DNA of 64,000 nt from assembly GCF_036898825.1 (NCBI RefSeq), contig NZ_JARUND010000001.1, positions 3,596,001-3,660,000 of the forward strand. The letters run 5' to 3'. Position 1 is the first letter of the stretch. Every line of letters starts with the position of its first letter. Under the pieces are notes generated by a model. That model had not been told where the DNA came from and did no database searches. It worked only from the letters and a program-made list of their open reading frames with translations. This document shows positions 50,278 through 60,896 of the stretch, one piece after another. This stretch comes from Streptomyces sp. B21-083 (GTDB taxonomy: Bacteria > Actinomycetota > Actinomycetes > Streptomycetales > Streptomycetaceae). A program made the translations under genes and the position numbers.

Positions 50278-51834
50278 TCAGATCCAGTCGAGGCTCCAGA
50301 GGCGGAAGACCCCGGTGCCGTCCGAGAGGTACTGGCCGCCGCTGACGTCCTCGCTGCTGACCGTGTACTCCTTGCGCTGCCACAGCGGGATCACGGGCAC
50401 GTCCTGGGCGATCAGTTGCTGGAGTGCGCGGAAGTCCTGGGCGGCGCGATTGCGGTCGGCGTACCGGCGGCTGTCCAGGATCAGCCGGTCCACCTTCTTG
50501 TTGCTGTACTCGTTCTTCATGCTGTTCCCGGTGCCGACCAGTGGGCCGGTGAAGGTGTCCGGGTCGGGGAAGTCGGCGACCCAGCCGACGGCGTAGGCGT
50601 CCAACTTCCCTGCCGCGTAGCGCTTTTGGTAGTCGGTCCACTCGTAGCCCTTGACGGTGACCTCGAACAGGCCGCCCTTCTCCAGTTGCCGCTTGAGCAG
50701 GGCCGCCTCCTCGGCGGCGGCGCCGCGCCCCTTGGCGTAGCCGTAGGTGAAGCGGACGGGGAGCTTCACGCCTGCCTCGGTGAGCAGGTCGCGGGCCTGG
50801 GTGACGCTGGGCTCGGGGTAGTCGTCGAAGAACGAGGTGGTGTGGCCGGTGAGGCCTGCCGGGATCAGTGAGTAGAGGGGGGCGGCCGTCCCCTTGTAGA
50901 CCGTGGCGGCGAGTTCCTCCCGGTTGACCAGCCAGGCCAGGGCGCGGCGGACGAGCGGGTCGTGGAGGGGGGAGTCCGCGCGGAGGTTGAGGACGAGGTT
51001 GCGGGTCTCGGCGCTGTCGTTCTCGACGACCTGCTGGCCGGGGTCGCTGGGCGAGAGGCCGGCGAGGACTGCGGGCGGCAGCTGACGGGTTGCGACGTCG
51101 ATCCGCTTGGCCTTCCACCCCTTGTCGAGGGCCGGCGGATCGGCGTAGTAGCGCAGGTGGATGGGGCGGCCGGTGCTCTTCACGGCGCCCTTGTAGTGGT
51201 CGTTGGGTTCGAGGAGGGCCTGCTTCTCCTTCGTATACGTCTTCAGGAGGTACGGTCCGGTGCCGTCGGCGCCGTTGTCGGTGCGCAGGCCGCTCTTGGG
51301 GTAGCGCTCGTGGTCGACGATCGCGCCGGCTCCGGTGGCCACCTTGAACGGGAAGGTGGCGTCGGGCGAGTTGAGGTGGAAGGTGACCGTCAGGCCCTTG
51401 GCGTCGACCGAGGCGAGGGTGCCGAGCAGGGACGCGGGGCCGACGTCGGTGTTGATGCGCTTGACGCGTTCGAAGGAGAACTTCACGTCCTCGGCGGTCA
51501 TCTTCCGGCCGCTCGGAAAGGCGAGGTCGTCGCGCACGACGCAGACGTAGGTGCGCAGGTCGGAACCCTTGAAGTCACAGCTCTTCGCCGCGTCCTCGAT
51601 GGGGGCCGTGCCGTCCGCCCGGTAGGTCAGCAGGGTCTGGAAGACGTTGCTGAACAGGGCCCAGGAGCCGGCGTCGTAGGCGCCGGCCGGGTCGAGGGAG
51701 GTCACGGCGTCGGTGGTGCCGACGGTGATCGTCCTGCCGTGGTCGGATCCTTTCGGCATCAACTGCCAGCCGACCGCGCCCGCTGCCGCCACAATGAGCA
51801 GCGCCGCGAGAATCCGCATGCGTACCGAGCGCAT
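50278..51834 (-). CDS. Orphan peptide/nickel-type ABC substrate-binding protein (SBP_bac_5)
   Basis: 518 residues from ATG 51834 with GGAGG 7 bases upstream. Domain hallmarks: TITVGTTDAVTSLDPAGAYDAGSWALFSNVFQTLL, AFPSGRKMTAEDVKFSFERV, DGTGPYLLKTY, VRRALAWLVNREEL and GWVADFPDPDTF. The N-terminal hydrophobic segment (ILAALLIVAAAGAVGWQL) has no lipobox cysteine, so it is either membrane-anchored by that helix or released. No permease or ATPase gene is adjacent, hence it either serves a distant transporter or acts alone. Substrate unknown. Confidence 0.88.
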   Translation of the reverse strand: MRSVRMRILAALLIVAAAGAVGWQLMPKGSDHGRTITVGTTDAVTSLDPAGAYDAGSWALFSNVFQTLLTYRADGTAPIEDAAKSCDFKGSDLRTYVCVVRDDLAFPSGRKMTAEDVKFSFERVKRINTDVGPASLLGTLASVDAKGLTVTFHLNSPDATFPFKVATGAGAIVDHERYPKSGLRTDNGADGTGPYLLKTYTKEKQALLEPNDHYKGAVKSTGRPIHLRYYADPPALDKGWKAKRIDVATRQLPPAVLAGLSPSDPGQQVVENDSAETRNLVLNLRADSPLHDPLVRRALAWLVNREELAATVYKGTAAPLYSLIPAGLTGHTTSFFDDYPEPSVTQARDLLTEAGVKLPVRFTYGYAKGRGAAAEEAALLKRQLEKGGLFEVTVKGYEWTDYQKRYAAGKLDAYAVGWVADFPDPDTFTGPLVGTGNSMKNEYSNKKVDRLILDSRRYADRNRAAQDFRALQQLIAQDVPVIPLWQRKEYTVSSEDVSGGQYLSDGTGVFRLWSLDWI

Positions 51835-51971
51835 CGGTGTGCCTCCCCAGGCCCCCTGCCGCAGGCGACTCCCCTGTGGCGGTGATCACCTAAGCACAGG
51901 TGTTTCGTGTGGGGGAAGGGACTTCTTGCGAGATGGGAAAGACGTTACCGACGCCCTGTTGCCGACCGGTT

Positions 51972-52250
51972 TCAGACCTCGTCCAGTGCCGCTCGCACAT
52001 GGCGCTCCAAGGTACCCGCAATCGCCCAACTCGCCCCGCCGTCAAGGCGTTTCCAGCTACTCGTCGGCCGGCAGGTGATGACGGCGACGGCCCTGCCCTC
52101 GGTGACGGCGAGATCGATGGACACCTGGACCTGAGGCCCGTACGGCGTCCTGCAGATCAGGGAGACCTTTCCGTGCCCCAACTCCAGCACCTCGGCGACC
52201 ACAGGGGTCTGCGCCTTCTTGATGGTGTGCGGGGTGCTGTCGACGGGCCG
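51972..52250 (-). pseudogene. Fragment of an unrecognised gene joined to an Rhs remnant
   Basis: A minus-strand frame ending at 51972 reads TPHTIKKAQTPVVAEVLELG, then GKVSLICRTPYGPQVQVSID, and finishes ERHVRAALDEV. It has good codon bias but no plausible start; upstream it meets the Rhs-like fragment in a different frame near 52250. It could be the end of a secretion- or surface-related protein. I do not recognise the family. Confidence 0.45.
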
Positions 52251-52251
52251 G

Positions 52252-52660
52252 CGTCTTGCCGCCGACCGTGGCCGTCTCCGAGGCGACGGTGACCGTGGTG
52301 TCGTCGACCGCGGTCGCCGAGGAGGTGAGGGTCCAGGTCGCGGCGGCGGTGGCCGCCTTGGTGAGGACGGTGACGTCCGCGTCGTCGTTCTTCAGCGTGA
52401 AGGTGGTGCCGGTGAGCGAGCCCGTCAGGGTCAGGGACCCCGCGCCGGTCTGCGGTTCCCAGCCGCCGCCGCTGGTCGCGGTGAACGCGACCGAACCGCC
52501 GTCCGCGCCGATCCCGCCGGAGTCGATGGTGCGCGCGTACAGCGTGTGCCAGCCGTTGGCCGGGTTGATGCTGCTGGTCTGCGTGTCGCCGCCGGTGCCG
52601 TTGGTGGTGTCGAGCTTCTTGCCGGGCAGGGACGCGTCGTCCAGGCCCCACCTCGACCCG
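52252..52660 (-). pseudogene. Remnant of an Rhs-family (wall-associated/polymorphic toxin-type) gene
   Basis: An in-frame stretch reads NGWHTLYARTIDSGG, then SLTLTGSLTGTTFTLKNDDA, then AATWTLTSSATAVDDTTVTV and SETATVGGKT. This pattern is typical of the interior of Streptomyces Rhs proteins just before the YD repeats. Neither a start nor YD repeats are present, and the frame breaks on both sides. A Rhs gene has been deleted down to about 135 codons. Confidence 0.6.
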
Positions 52661-52679
52661 TGATCTTCACTGGGTGTGA

Positions 52680-54080
52680 TCAGGCCTGTCTGGACGCCAG
52701 TTCCACGACGGTGATGTCCGACGGCGCCCCCACGCGCGTGGGCGGACCCCAGGCGCCTGCGCCCCGGGAGACGTACAACTGCGTGTCGCCGTACCGTTCC
52801 AGACCCGCGAGAGTGGGGTTGGCGAGGTCGGCGACGAAGTTGCCGGGCCACAGCTGGCCGCCGTGGGTGTGGCCGGAAAGCTGCAGGTCGACGCCGTGCT
52901 CGACGGCGTCATGGATCTGCACCGGCTGGTGGGCCAGCAGCACGCTCGCCCGTGAGGTGTCCCGGCCGCCGAGCGCCTTGGTGAAGTCGGGGCCCTGGCC
53001 CTCGCTCTCCCCGGCGAGGTCGTTGACCCCGGCGAGGTCGAAGGCGGGCAGTTCGACGCGGGCGTTCTCCAGCAGGCGCAGACCGAGCCGCCGTACCTCC
53101 TCGACCCACTGTTCGGCGCCGGAGAAGTACTCGTGGTTCCCCGTCACGAAGAACGCGCCGTGCCGCGCCCGGAGTTGGGCGAGGGGGGCGGCGGCCGGGC
53201 CGAGGTCCTTGACGCTGCCGTCGACCAGGTCACCGACGACGGCGATCAGATCGGGCTGGGTCGAGTTGATCGTGTCGACGACCTTCTGCGCGAAACCCCG
53301 GCCGAGTACGGGCCCGAGGTGGATGTCGCTGACGACGGCGATCCTGAACCCGTGGGCGCCGCGCGGCAGTTTGGCCAGCGGCACGGTGACGCGCTTCACG
53401 CGGGGGCCGCGCAGGACGCCGTACGTGCCGTAGCCGACGGTCCCGGCGGCCACGGCGGCGGCCGAGCCGGCGACCACCCGGGAGACGAAGAGACGCCGGG
53501 AGGGCGCGACGAGGAGACGGGGTACAGCCGGGGCGCGGGGGGCGGCGGTACCTGGAGTCCCGGGGGTCCCGGGGGTCCCGGGGGTGCCGGGCGTGCCGGG
53601 GGTGCCGGGCGTGTCGGGCGTGTCGGGGGTGCCGGGCGTGTCGGGGGTGTCGGGGGTGTCCGTGGCCCCCTTGGCGGCTTCCGGGCTCTCGGGTGCCCCC
53701 GCCGGGACGGTCTCCGTCTTCCGAAGCCGCAGGGGCGGTACGGGAGCCCGGGCCGGCCCGCGCCGCTCCAGGAAGCGTCGCAGCAGCGGCCGTACGACCT
53801 CGCCCGCGATCAGGGCCAGCACCAGATACATGAACAGGGCGAGCCACAGGAAGCCCGGCCAGGCCAGCGTGCGCTGGAGCCAGAAAGGCGCGCCACCGCG
53901 CTCGGCGGCCAGGGCCGCGACCATCATCACGGGCAGGGCGACGAACACGACCGTGCCGGCCCGGCGGGCGAGGCCAGGGCCCGCTGTCGTGTCGCGCACC
54001 AGACGGCGCCAGACATACCAGTGCAGACCGACAAGAGCGGCGAGCGCCGCGAGCCCGGCGAGCAGAAAGACGATGACCAT
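52680..54080 (-). CDS. Membrane metallophosphoesterase with PGT-repeat linker
   Basis: 466 residues from ATG 54080. Three or four N-terminal membrane helices (to about residue 97), a Pro/Thr linker of 12 xTP triplets (about 140-176), another hydrophobic/Tat-like segment (FVSRVVAGSAAAVAAGTVGYG), then a calcineurin-like phosphoesterase domain: VVSDIHLGP, VVGDLVDG, TGNHEYFSG, LLAHQPV and SGHTHGGQLWPG supply the two-metal site. Related YkuE-type enzymes act on phospholipid or UDP-lipid substrates outside the membrane. Substrate here unknown. Confidence 0.9.
   Translation of the reverse strand: MVIVFLLAGLAALAALVGLHWYVWRRLVRDTTAGPGLARRAGTVVFVALPVMMVAALAAERGGAPFWLQRTLAWPGFLWLALFMYLVLALIAGEVVRPLLRRFLERRGPARAPVPPLRLRKTETVPAGAPESPEAAKGATDTPDTPDTPGTPDTPDTPGTPGTPGTPGTPGTPGTPGTAAPRAPAVPRLLVAPSRRLFVSRVVAGSAAAVAAGTVGYGTYGVLRGPRVKRVTVPLAKLPRGAHGFRIAVVSDIHLGPVLGRGFAQKVVDTINSTQPDLIAVVGDLVDGSVKDLGPAAAPLAQLRARHGAFFVTGNHEYFSGAEQWVEEVRRLGLRLLENARVELPAFDLAGVNDLAGESEGQGPDFTKALGGRDTSRASVLLAHQPVQIHDAVEHGVDLQLSGHTHGGQLWPGNFVADLANPTLAGLERYGDTQLYVSRGAGAWGPPTRVGAPSDITVVELASRQA
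53554..53661. repeat. 9-bp tandem repeat coding for (G/D)TP units
   Basis: Twelve consecutive 9-base units, GGGGTCCC/GGGCGTGTC-like, encode (D/G)-T-P triplets in the linker of the metallophosphoesterase. Because the unit is a multiple of three, copy changes would keep frame; length variation between strains is likely. Confidence 0.8.
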
Positions 54081-54180
54081 GCGGGTGTGTCTCCCGTTGT
54101 TGCGGGTGTCTCCCGTTATCGGGGGTGTGGCTCGCGTTATTGGGGGGTGTGGCTCCCGTTATCGGGGGTGCGTCTCCCGT
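54081..54180. repeat. Five tandem ~20-bp repeats between SCO4848-like and metallophosphoesterase genes
   Basis: Units of the type GGGTGTGGCTCCCGTTATC occur five times head to tail, 18-22 bases each. On the minus strand each unit contains GGGAG, and the last one is the ribosome-binding site of the metallophosphoesterase gene. They fill the whole gap between two minus-strand genes. Confidence 0.85.
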
Positions 54181-54422
54181 TACGAGGTCTGACGCAAAGC
54201 GCGCAGTCCGCGCAACCCGATGCCCCCGACGACCGTCCCCAATACGAAGGAGACGACCGCGAGCACCAGATGCACCCAGAAGTACGCCGTCGGGCTGCCG
54301 GCGTCGTCGAACGCGAGCCCGCTGCCGTCCTTGACCAGATTCTTGATGAAAGTGACCCAGATGACCCAGCTCCACACCCCGAAGGCGAGCAGGAACCAGG
54401 AGACGGGGCGGCTGAGCTTCAT
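54180..54422 (-). CDS. SCO4848-family small membrane protein
   Basis: 80 residues from ATG 54422. Two hydrophobic helices (WFLLAFGVWSWVIWVTFIKNL and YFWVHLVLAVVSFVLGTVVGGIGLRGL) are separated by a short polar loop (KDGSGLAFDDAGSPTA). I recognise it as the SCO4848 family, conserved beside a D-alanyl-D-alanine carboxypeptidase gene in Streptomyces. Function unknown. It is divergent from that carboxypeptidase gene here too. Confidence 0.82.
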   Translation of the reverse strand: MKLSRPVSWFLLAFGVWSWVIWVTFIKNLVKDGSGLAFDDAGSPTAYFWVHLVLAVVSFVLGTVVGGIGLRGLRALRQTS

Positions 54423-54513
54423 GAGGCCAGTATCGCCGCCGTCCTCCGGGTCCTTCGGCCGGGGTGGGCAGGGCGGTACGACTTCCCGGGCCGGTACATG
54501 TACGTTCTCGATC

Positions 54514-55824
54514 GTGCCCGCCTCGAAAAAGACCGCCAAGCGCTCCTTGCTGGTCACCTCCGCCACCCTGCTGTCCGCCGCGCTGATCGCGCCCGTACCC
54601 GCGTTCGCGGCTCCCAAGCCGACGCCGAGTGCCACGCCGTCGGTGACTCCCCCGGCGAAGATGTCGAGCGTGGGCGGGGAGCGGCTCGGCCTGGCCGGGA
54701 CGCAGGTGAACCTCTCCGACGGGGTGCCGGTGATCCCCAAGGACATCAGCGCCCGCTCGTGGATCGTCTCGGACGCCGAGTCCGGGGATGTGCTCGCCTC
54801 CCACAACGCGCACTGGCGGCTGCCCCCGGCCAGCACGCTGAAGATGCTGTTCGCCGACACCGTGCTGCCCAAGTTCCCGAGGACGCTGAAGCACAAGGTC
54901 GCGCCCGCCGATCTGGCGGACGTCGGCGCCGGGTCCAGCATGGTCGGCATAAAGGAGAAGGAGACGTACACGGTCCATGACCTGTGGCTCGGTGTCTTCC
55001 TGCGCTCCGGCAACGACGCGGTGCACGTGCTGTCCCACATGAACGGCGGCGTCGCGGCCACGGTCAAGGAGATGAACGAGCACGCCGAGGAGCTCCAGGC
55101 CCTCGACACGAACGTGGTCAGCCCGGACGGCTACGACGAGAAGGGGCAGGTGTCGTCGGCGTACGACCTGACGCTGTTCGCGCGCTCGGGGCTGCAGAAG
55201 AAGGACTTCCGCGAGTACTGCTCGACCGTTTCGGCCAAGTTCCCGGGCGAGACGAAGAAGAACAAGCAGGGCAAACCGGTGCGCGGGTCCTTCGAGATCC
55301 AGAACACCAACCGGCTGCTCGCCGGTGACTCGGACATCTCCGTGTACCAGGGCATCGCGGGGGTGAAGAACGGCAACACCACCAACGCGGGCGCCACGTT
55401 CACGGGGGTCGCCGAGCGGGGCGGCAAGGTGCTGCTGGTCACGGTCATGAACCCGGAGAAGGCCGAGCACAACGAGGTCTACAAGGAGACCGCCCAGCTG
55501 CTCGACTGGGGTTTCCGGGCCGCCGGGAAGGTGCAGCCGGTGGGCGAGCTGGTCGCTCCCAAGGGCGCGACGGAGTCGGCCGAGCCCGCGGGCTCCGGCG
55601 ACGAGTCCGGAGAGGCGGGTGGCGGCTCCGGCGACGGGTCCGCCACGGGCGGCTCCTCCGCGTCGCCGGTCGCGAACGCGTCCACCGCGTCCGAAGCCGA
55701 CGGGCGCGGGATGGGCGTCGCGCTCGGGATCGCCGGGGGTGTGCTGGTGCTGCTGGCCGGGGCCGCGTTCCTGGTCAACCGACGGTGGCCCCTGCCGGAG
55801 CTGGTACGACGCCGTCAGCGGTGA
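54514..55824 (+). CDS. Serine-type D-alanyl-D-alanine carboxypeptidase (low-mass PBP)
   Basis: 436 residues from GTG 54514. Signal peptide cleaved near AFA|APKPT. The three catalytic motifs are S107-x-x-K110 (PASTLK), S165-G-N and K285-N-G in place of the common K-T-G. A Gly/Ser-rich extracellular linker (about 365-395) leads to a C-terminal membrane helix (VALGIAGGVLVLLAGAAFLV) and a basic cytoplasmic end, so the enzyme is anchored at both processing and C-terminal ends. It trims the terminal D-Ala of peptidoglycan pentapeptides and may limit cross-linking. Confidence 0.92.
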   Translation: MPASKKTAKRSLLVTSATLLSAALIAPVPAFAAPKPTPSATPSVTPPAKMSSVGGERLGLAGTQVNLSDGVPVIPKDISARSWIVSDAESGDVLASHNAHWRLPPASTLKMLFADTVLPKFPRTLKHKVAPADLADVGAGSSMVGIKEKETYTVHDLWLGVFLRSGNDAVHVLSHMNGGVAATVKEMNEHAEELQALDTNVVSPDGYDEKGQVSSAYDLTLFARSGLQKKDFREYCSTVSAKFPGETKKNKQGKPVRGSFEIQNTNRLLAGDSDISVYQGIAGVKNGNTTNAGATFTGVAERGGKVLLVTVMNPEKAEHNEVYKETAQLLDWGFRAAGKVQPVGELVAPKGATESAEPAGSGDESGEAGGGSGDGSATGGSSASPVANASTASEADGRGMGVALGIAGGVLVLLAGAAFLVNRRWPLPELVRRRQR

Positions 55825-55842
55825 GGCCGGGGTGGGCCGGGG

Positions 55843-55946
55843 TTTGTTTCGCCCCCGCCGCCCCTACCCGTCCCATCCTCGGGGGCTGCGCCCCCGAACC
55901 CCCCTTCGCGCTGAACGCGCTCGTCCTCAAACGCCGGACAGGCTGG
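55843..55946 (+). repeat. ~100-bp dispersed Streptomyces hairpin repeat, copy 2
   Basis: GCCCCTACCCGTCCCATCC, hairpin GGGGGCTGCGCCCCC, then TCCTCAAACGCCGGACAGGC. Same order as copy 1 (inverted there) and copy 3. It starts 19 bases after the carboxypeptidase stop and probably terminates it. The rest of the gap to 56100 shows no gene. Confidence 0.75.
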
Positions 55947-56100
55947 GAGGTGCGGGGGTGCGCTGGACAGATGCGGCAAACAGGCGGCGGAACCGGCTCG
56001 ATCTGTGCACGCCGGCACGGCTGAGACACCTGGGCCCGCGCTGGACAGAGACAGCAAACGGGTGGGCGGGCGGGAAACGTGACCTGGGCTGAAGCCGCGT

Positions 56101-56958
56101 TCACCCCTCGCTCTCCGGACGGGTCGCCGTCCACGACGCGCAGAACAGCACCAGCTTCGACGTCAGGTTGATCCACAGCAACAGAGCGACAGGGACGCCG
56201 AACGCGCCGTACATACTCTTCGCCGCCACGCCCTGCATATAGCCGCTCAGCAGCAACTTCAGCAGCTCGAACCCCGCCGCACCCATCAGCGCGGCGACGA
56301 CCAGCCGGCGCCGGGTCGGCTCCACGCCGGGCAGCAGGGTGAGGACGTACAGGAGCAGCAGGAAGTCGGCGAGTACGGCGACGGCGAACGCGGCGAGGCG
56401 CAGCAGGACCGCACTCCAGCCGGCCTCGTCGATGCCGAGTCCCCGTGCCACCCGGCCGACCGCCGCCGAGGCGACGGTGGACGCGGCGATCGTGACGAGG
56501 ACGGCCCCGCCGAGCCCGACCAGCACCCCGGTGTCCTTGACCTTGCGCAGGACGGGGTTCCCCTCGTCCTCGGGCACCTCCCACACCGCCCGCAGACACT
56601 CCCGCATCGAGCCGACCCAGCCGATGCCGGTGATCAGCAGCACGGCGCCGGCGATCACCCCGATCGTGCCGGCGTTCTGGACGAGACCGTTGATGTCCAA
56701 CTGCTCGGAGATGCCGGGCACCTGCTCGGAGAGCTTGTCCTGCAACTCGTTCTGCCGACTGGTGCTGAGGGTGGCGGCGGCGATCGCGGCGGCCACGGTG
56801 AGCAGCGGGAACAGTGCGACGAAGCTGATGAAGGTCATCGCCGCGGCGAGACGCGACCACTTCACCCGGTCGAGTCGCTCGTACGACCGCCATACGTGTG
56901 TGGCGGTCAGGCGGACGACGATCCGTCCGACGCCGGGGAGCTTCTTCAGCCAGTCCAT
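56101..56958 (-). CDS. YihY/BrkB-family inner membrane protein
   Basis: 285 residues with six hydrophobic segments. Family pattern: AAAMTFISFVALFPLLTVAAAIAA near the start, GWVGSMRECLRAVWEVPED in the middle, and AKSMYGAFGVPVALLLWINLTSKLVLFCASW at the end. The family was once called ribonuclease BN, which is not supported. No function is proven; some members affect envelope or drug phenotypes. Monocistronic. Confidence 0.9.
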   Translation of the reverse strand: MDWLKKLPGVGRIVVRLTATHVWRSYERLDRVKWSRLAAAMTFISFVALFPLLTVAAAIAAATLSTSRQNELQDKLSEQVPGISEQLDINGLVQNAGTIGVIAGAVLLITGIGWVGSMRECLRAVWEVPEDEGNPVLRKVKDTGVLVGLGGAVLVTIAASTVASAAVGRVARGLGIDEAGWSAVLLRLAAFAVAVLADFLLLLYVLTLLPGVEPTRRRLVVAALMGAAGFELLKLLLSGYMQGVAAKSMYGAFGVPVALLLWINLTSKLVLFCASWTATRPESEG

Positions 56959-56997
56959 AGTGAGCTTGTACCCTGCGGGCGCCGGATCCTCGTCGTT

Positions 56998-57576
56998 CTA
57001 CCTGGTCGGAAGCGGGCCGCGCTCCACATGGGCGGCCTGCGGCGGCACGACGGTCCCGCCGAAGGTGAACTCGCGCAACTTGCGCCACACCGCGTCGGGC
57101 CCCTGCTCGTAGAGCGCGAAGCCGGTGCAGGGCCAGGCGGCCTCGTAGTCGGCGAGTTCCGCGTAGGCGCGGTCCATCGCCTCCTCGGCGATGCTGTGCG
57201 CGACCGTCACATGCGGGTGGTACGGGAACTGCAGTTCGCGCGCCACGGGTCCGGAGGCGTCCCGGACCTGCTTCTGCAGCCAGGTGCAGGCCTCCGCGCC
57301 CTCGACGATCTGGACGAACACGACGGGCGACACCGGCCGGAAGGTGCCGGTTCCGGAGAGCCGCAGCGGGAACGGCCGGCCCGCGGCGGCCACCTCGACG
57401 AGGTGTGCCTTGATGGCGGGCAGCGCCTCGGAGTCGACTTGCGTGGGCGGCAACAGGGTGACGTGGGTGGGGATACCGTGCGCAGCGGCGTCGCCGAAGC
57501 CCGCACGCCGCTCCTGGAGCTGGCTGCCGTGGGGCTCCGGGACCGCGATCGACACACCGATCGTTACGGTCCCCAC
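56998..57576 (-). CDS. 2'-5' RNA ligase-like (LigT/2H phosphoesterase) protein
   Basis: 192 residues from GTG 57576. It has two H-x-T/S-x motifs of the 2H fold: H38-V-T-L and H122-V-T-V, each on a strand, and a typical cyclic-phosphodiesterase layout. Enzymes of this family hydrolyse 2',3'- or 1'',2''-cyclic phosphates of RNA or ADP-ribose; physiological role in Streptomyces unknown. It stands between the YihY and trpS genes, all on the minus strand. Confidence 0.88.
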   Translation of the reverse strand: MGTVTIGVSIAVPEPHGSQLQERRAGFGDAAAHGIPTHVTLLPPTQVDSEALPAIKAHLVEVAAAGRPFPLRLSGTGTFRPVSPVVFVQIVEGAEACTWLQKQVRDASGPVARELQFPYHPHVTVAHSIAEEAMDRAYAELADYEAAWPCTGFALYEQGPDAVWRKLREFTFGGTVVPPQAAHVERGPLPTR

Positions 57577-57750
57577 GTCGTCTCCTGTTCGTCGTCTCGG
57601 TGTTGCTCATATCGGCTGTTGCTCGTACCGGTCGGCTATCGACTGTACGGCCACGGCGGGTCTGCGGGCAGGCGCAACCGTAGTGATGTGCAGCGCTCTG
57701 GTGCCGCTTCGTGCGCCGTGCGGTGGTACAGGTACCCAGGCGACTTCGGA

Positions 57751-60646
<2,896 letters not shown>

Positions 60647-60677
60647 GGGGACCTCCGGACGTGGCGTTCGGCGTTCA

Positions 60678-60792
60678 CGGCTCGGCCCAGGCGCACGGCA
60701 CTCACTCACGGACCCCGGCAACGGGTTGCGACGGTCCTGGGGCCGCTTCCCGATGGTCGGTCCCATCCCAGCGCGCCAGTCACGGCCCGCCG
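60678..60792 (-). promoter_or_regulatory. ZTP (pfl-type) riboswitch leader of glyA
   Basis: On the minus strand the leader contains, in order, GGCCGTGACTGGCG, ATGGGACCGACCATCGGG-AAGCG, and 70 bases later GTGCGCCTGGGCC. These are the conserved blocks of the ZTP aptamer (CGUGACUGGCG, a hairpin with CCGGGGAGCG, and GCGCCUGGGC). ZTP/ZMP signals 10-formyl-THF shortage, and glyA is a known target class in actinobacteria. The aptamer ends about 32 bases before the ATG, so control could act on ribosome binding. The 250-base gap otherwise holds only the upstream promoter. Confidence 0.75.
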
Positions 60793-60896
60793 GTCAGCCT
60801 ACCGGGCAGGCCGGAGGGCCGAGCCGCGCTGTCCACCATGCGAGCGACGCCACCCGCACGGGTGTCAGCGGGAGCGTCGGAGGTCCTCGGAGGGCG

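Noticed and set aside
53554..53661. Possible CRISPR-like short regular repeat
   Set aside because: Nine-base units without spacers, in frame inside a coding linker.
54081..54180. Possible CRISPR array
   Set aside because: Units are contiguous with no spacers and no cas genes are present.
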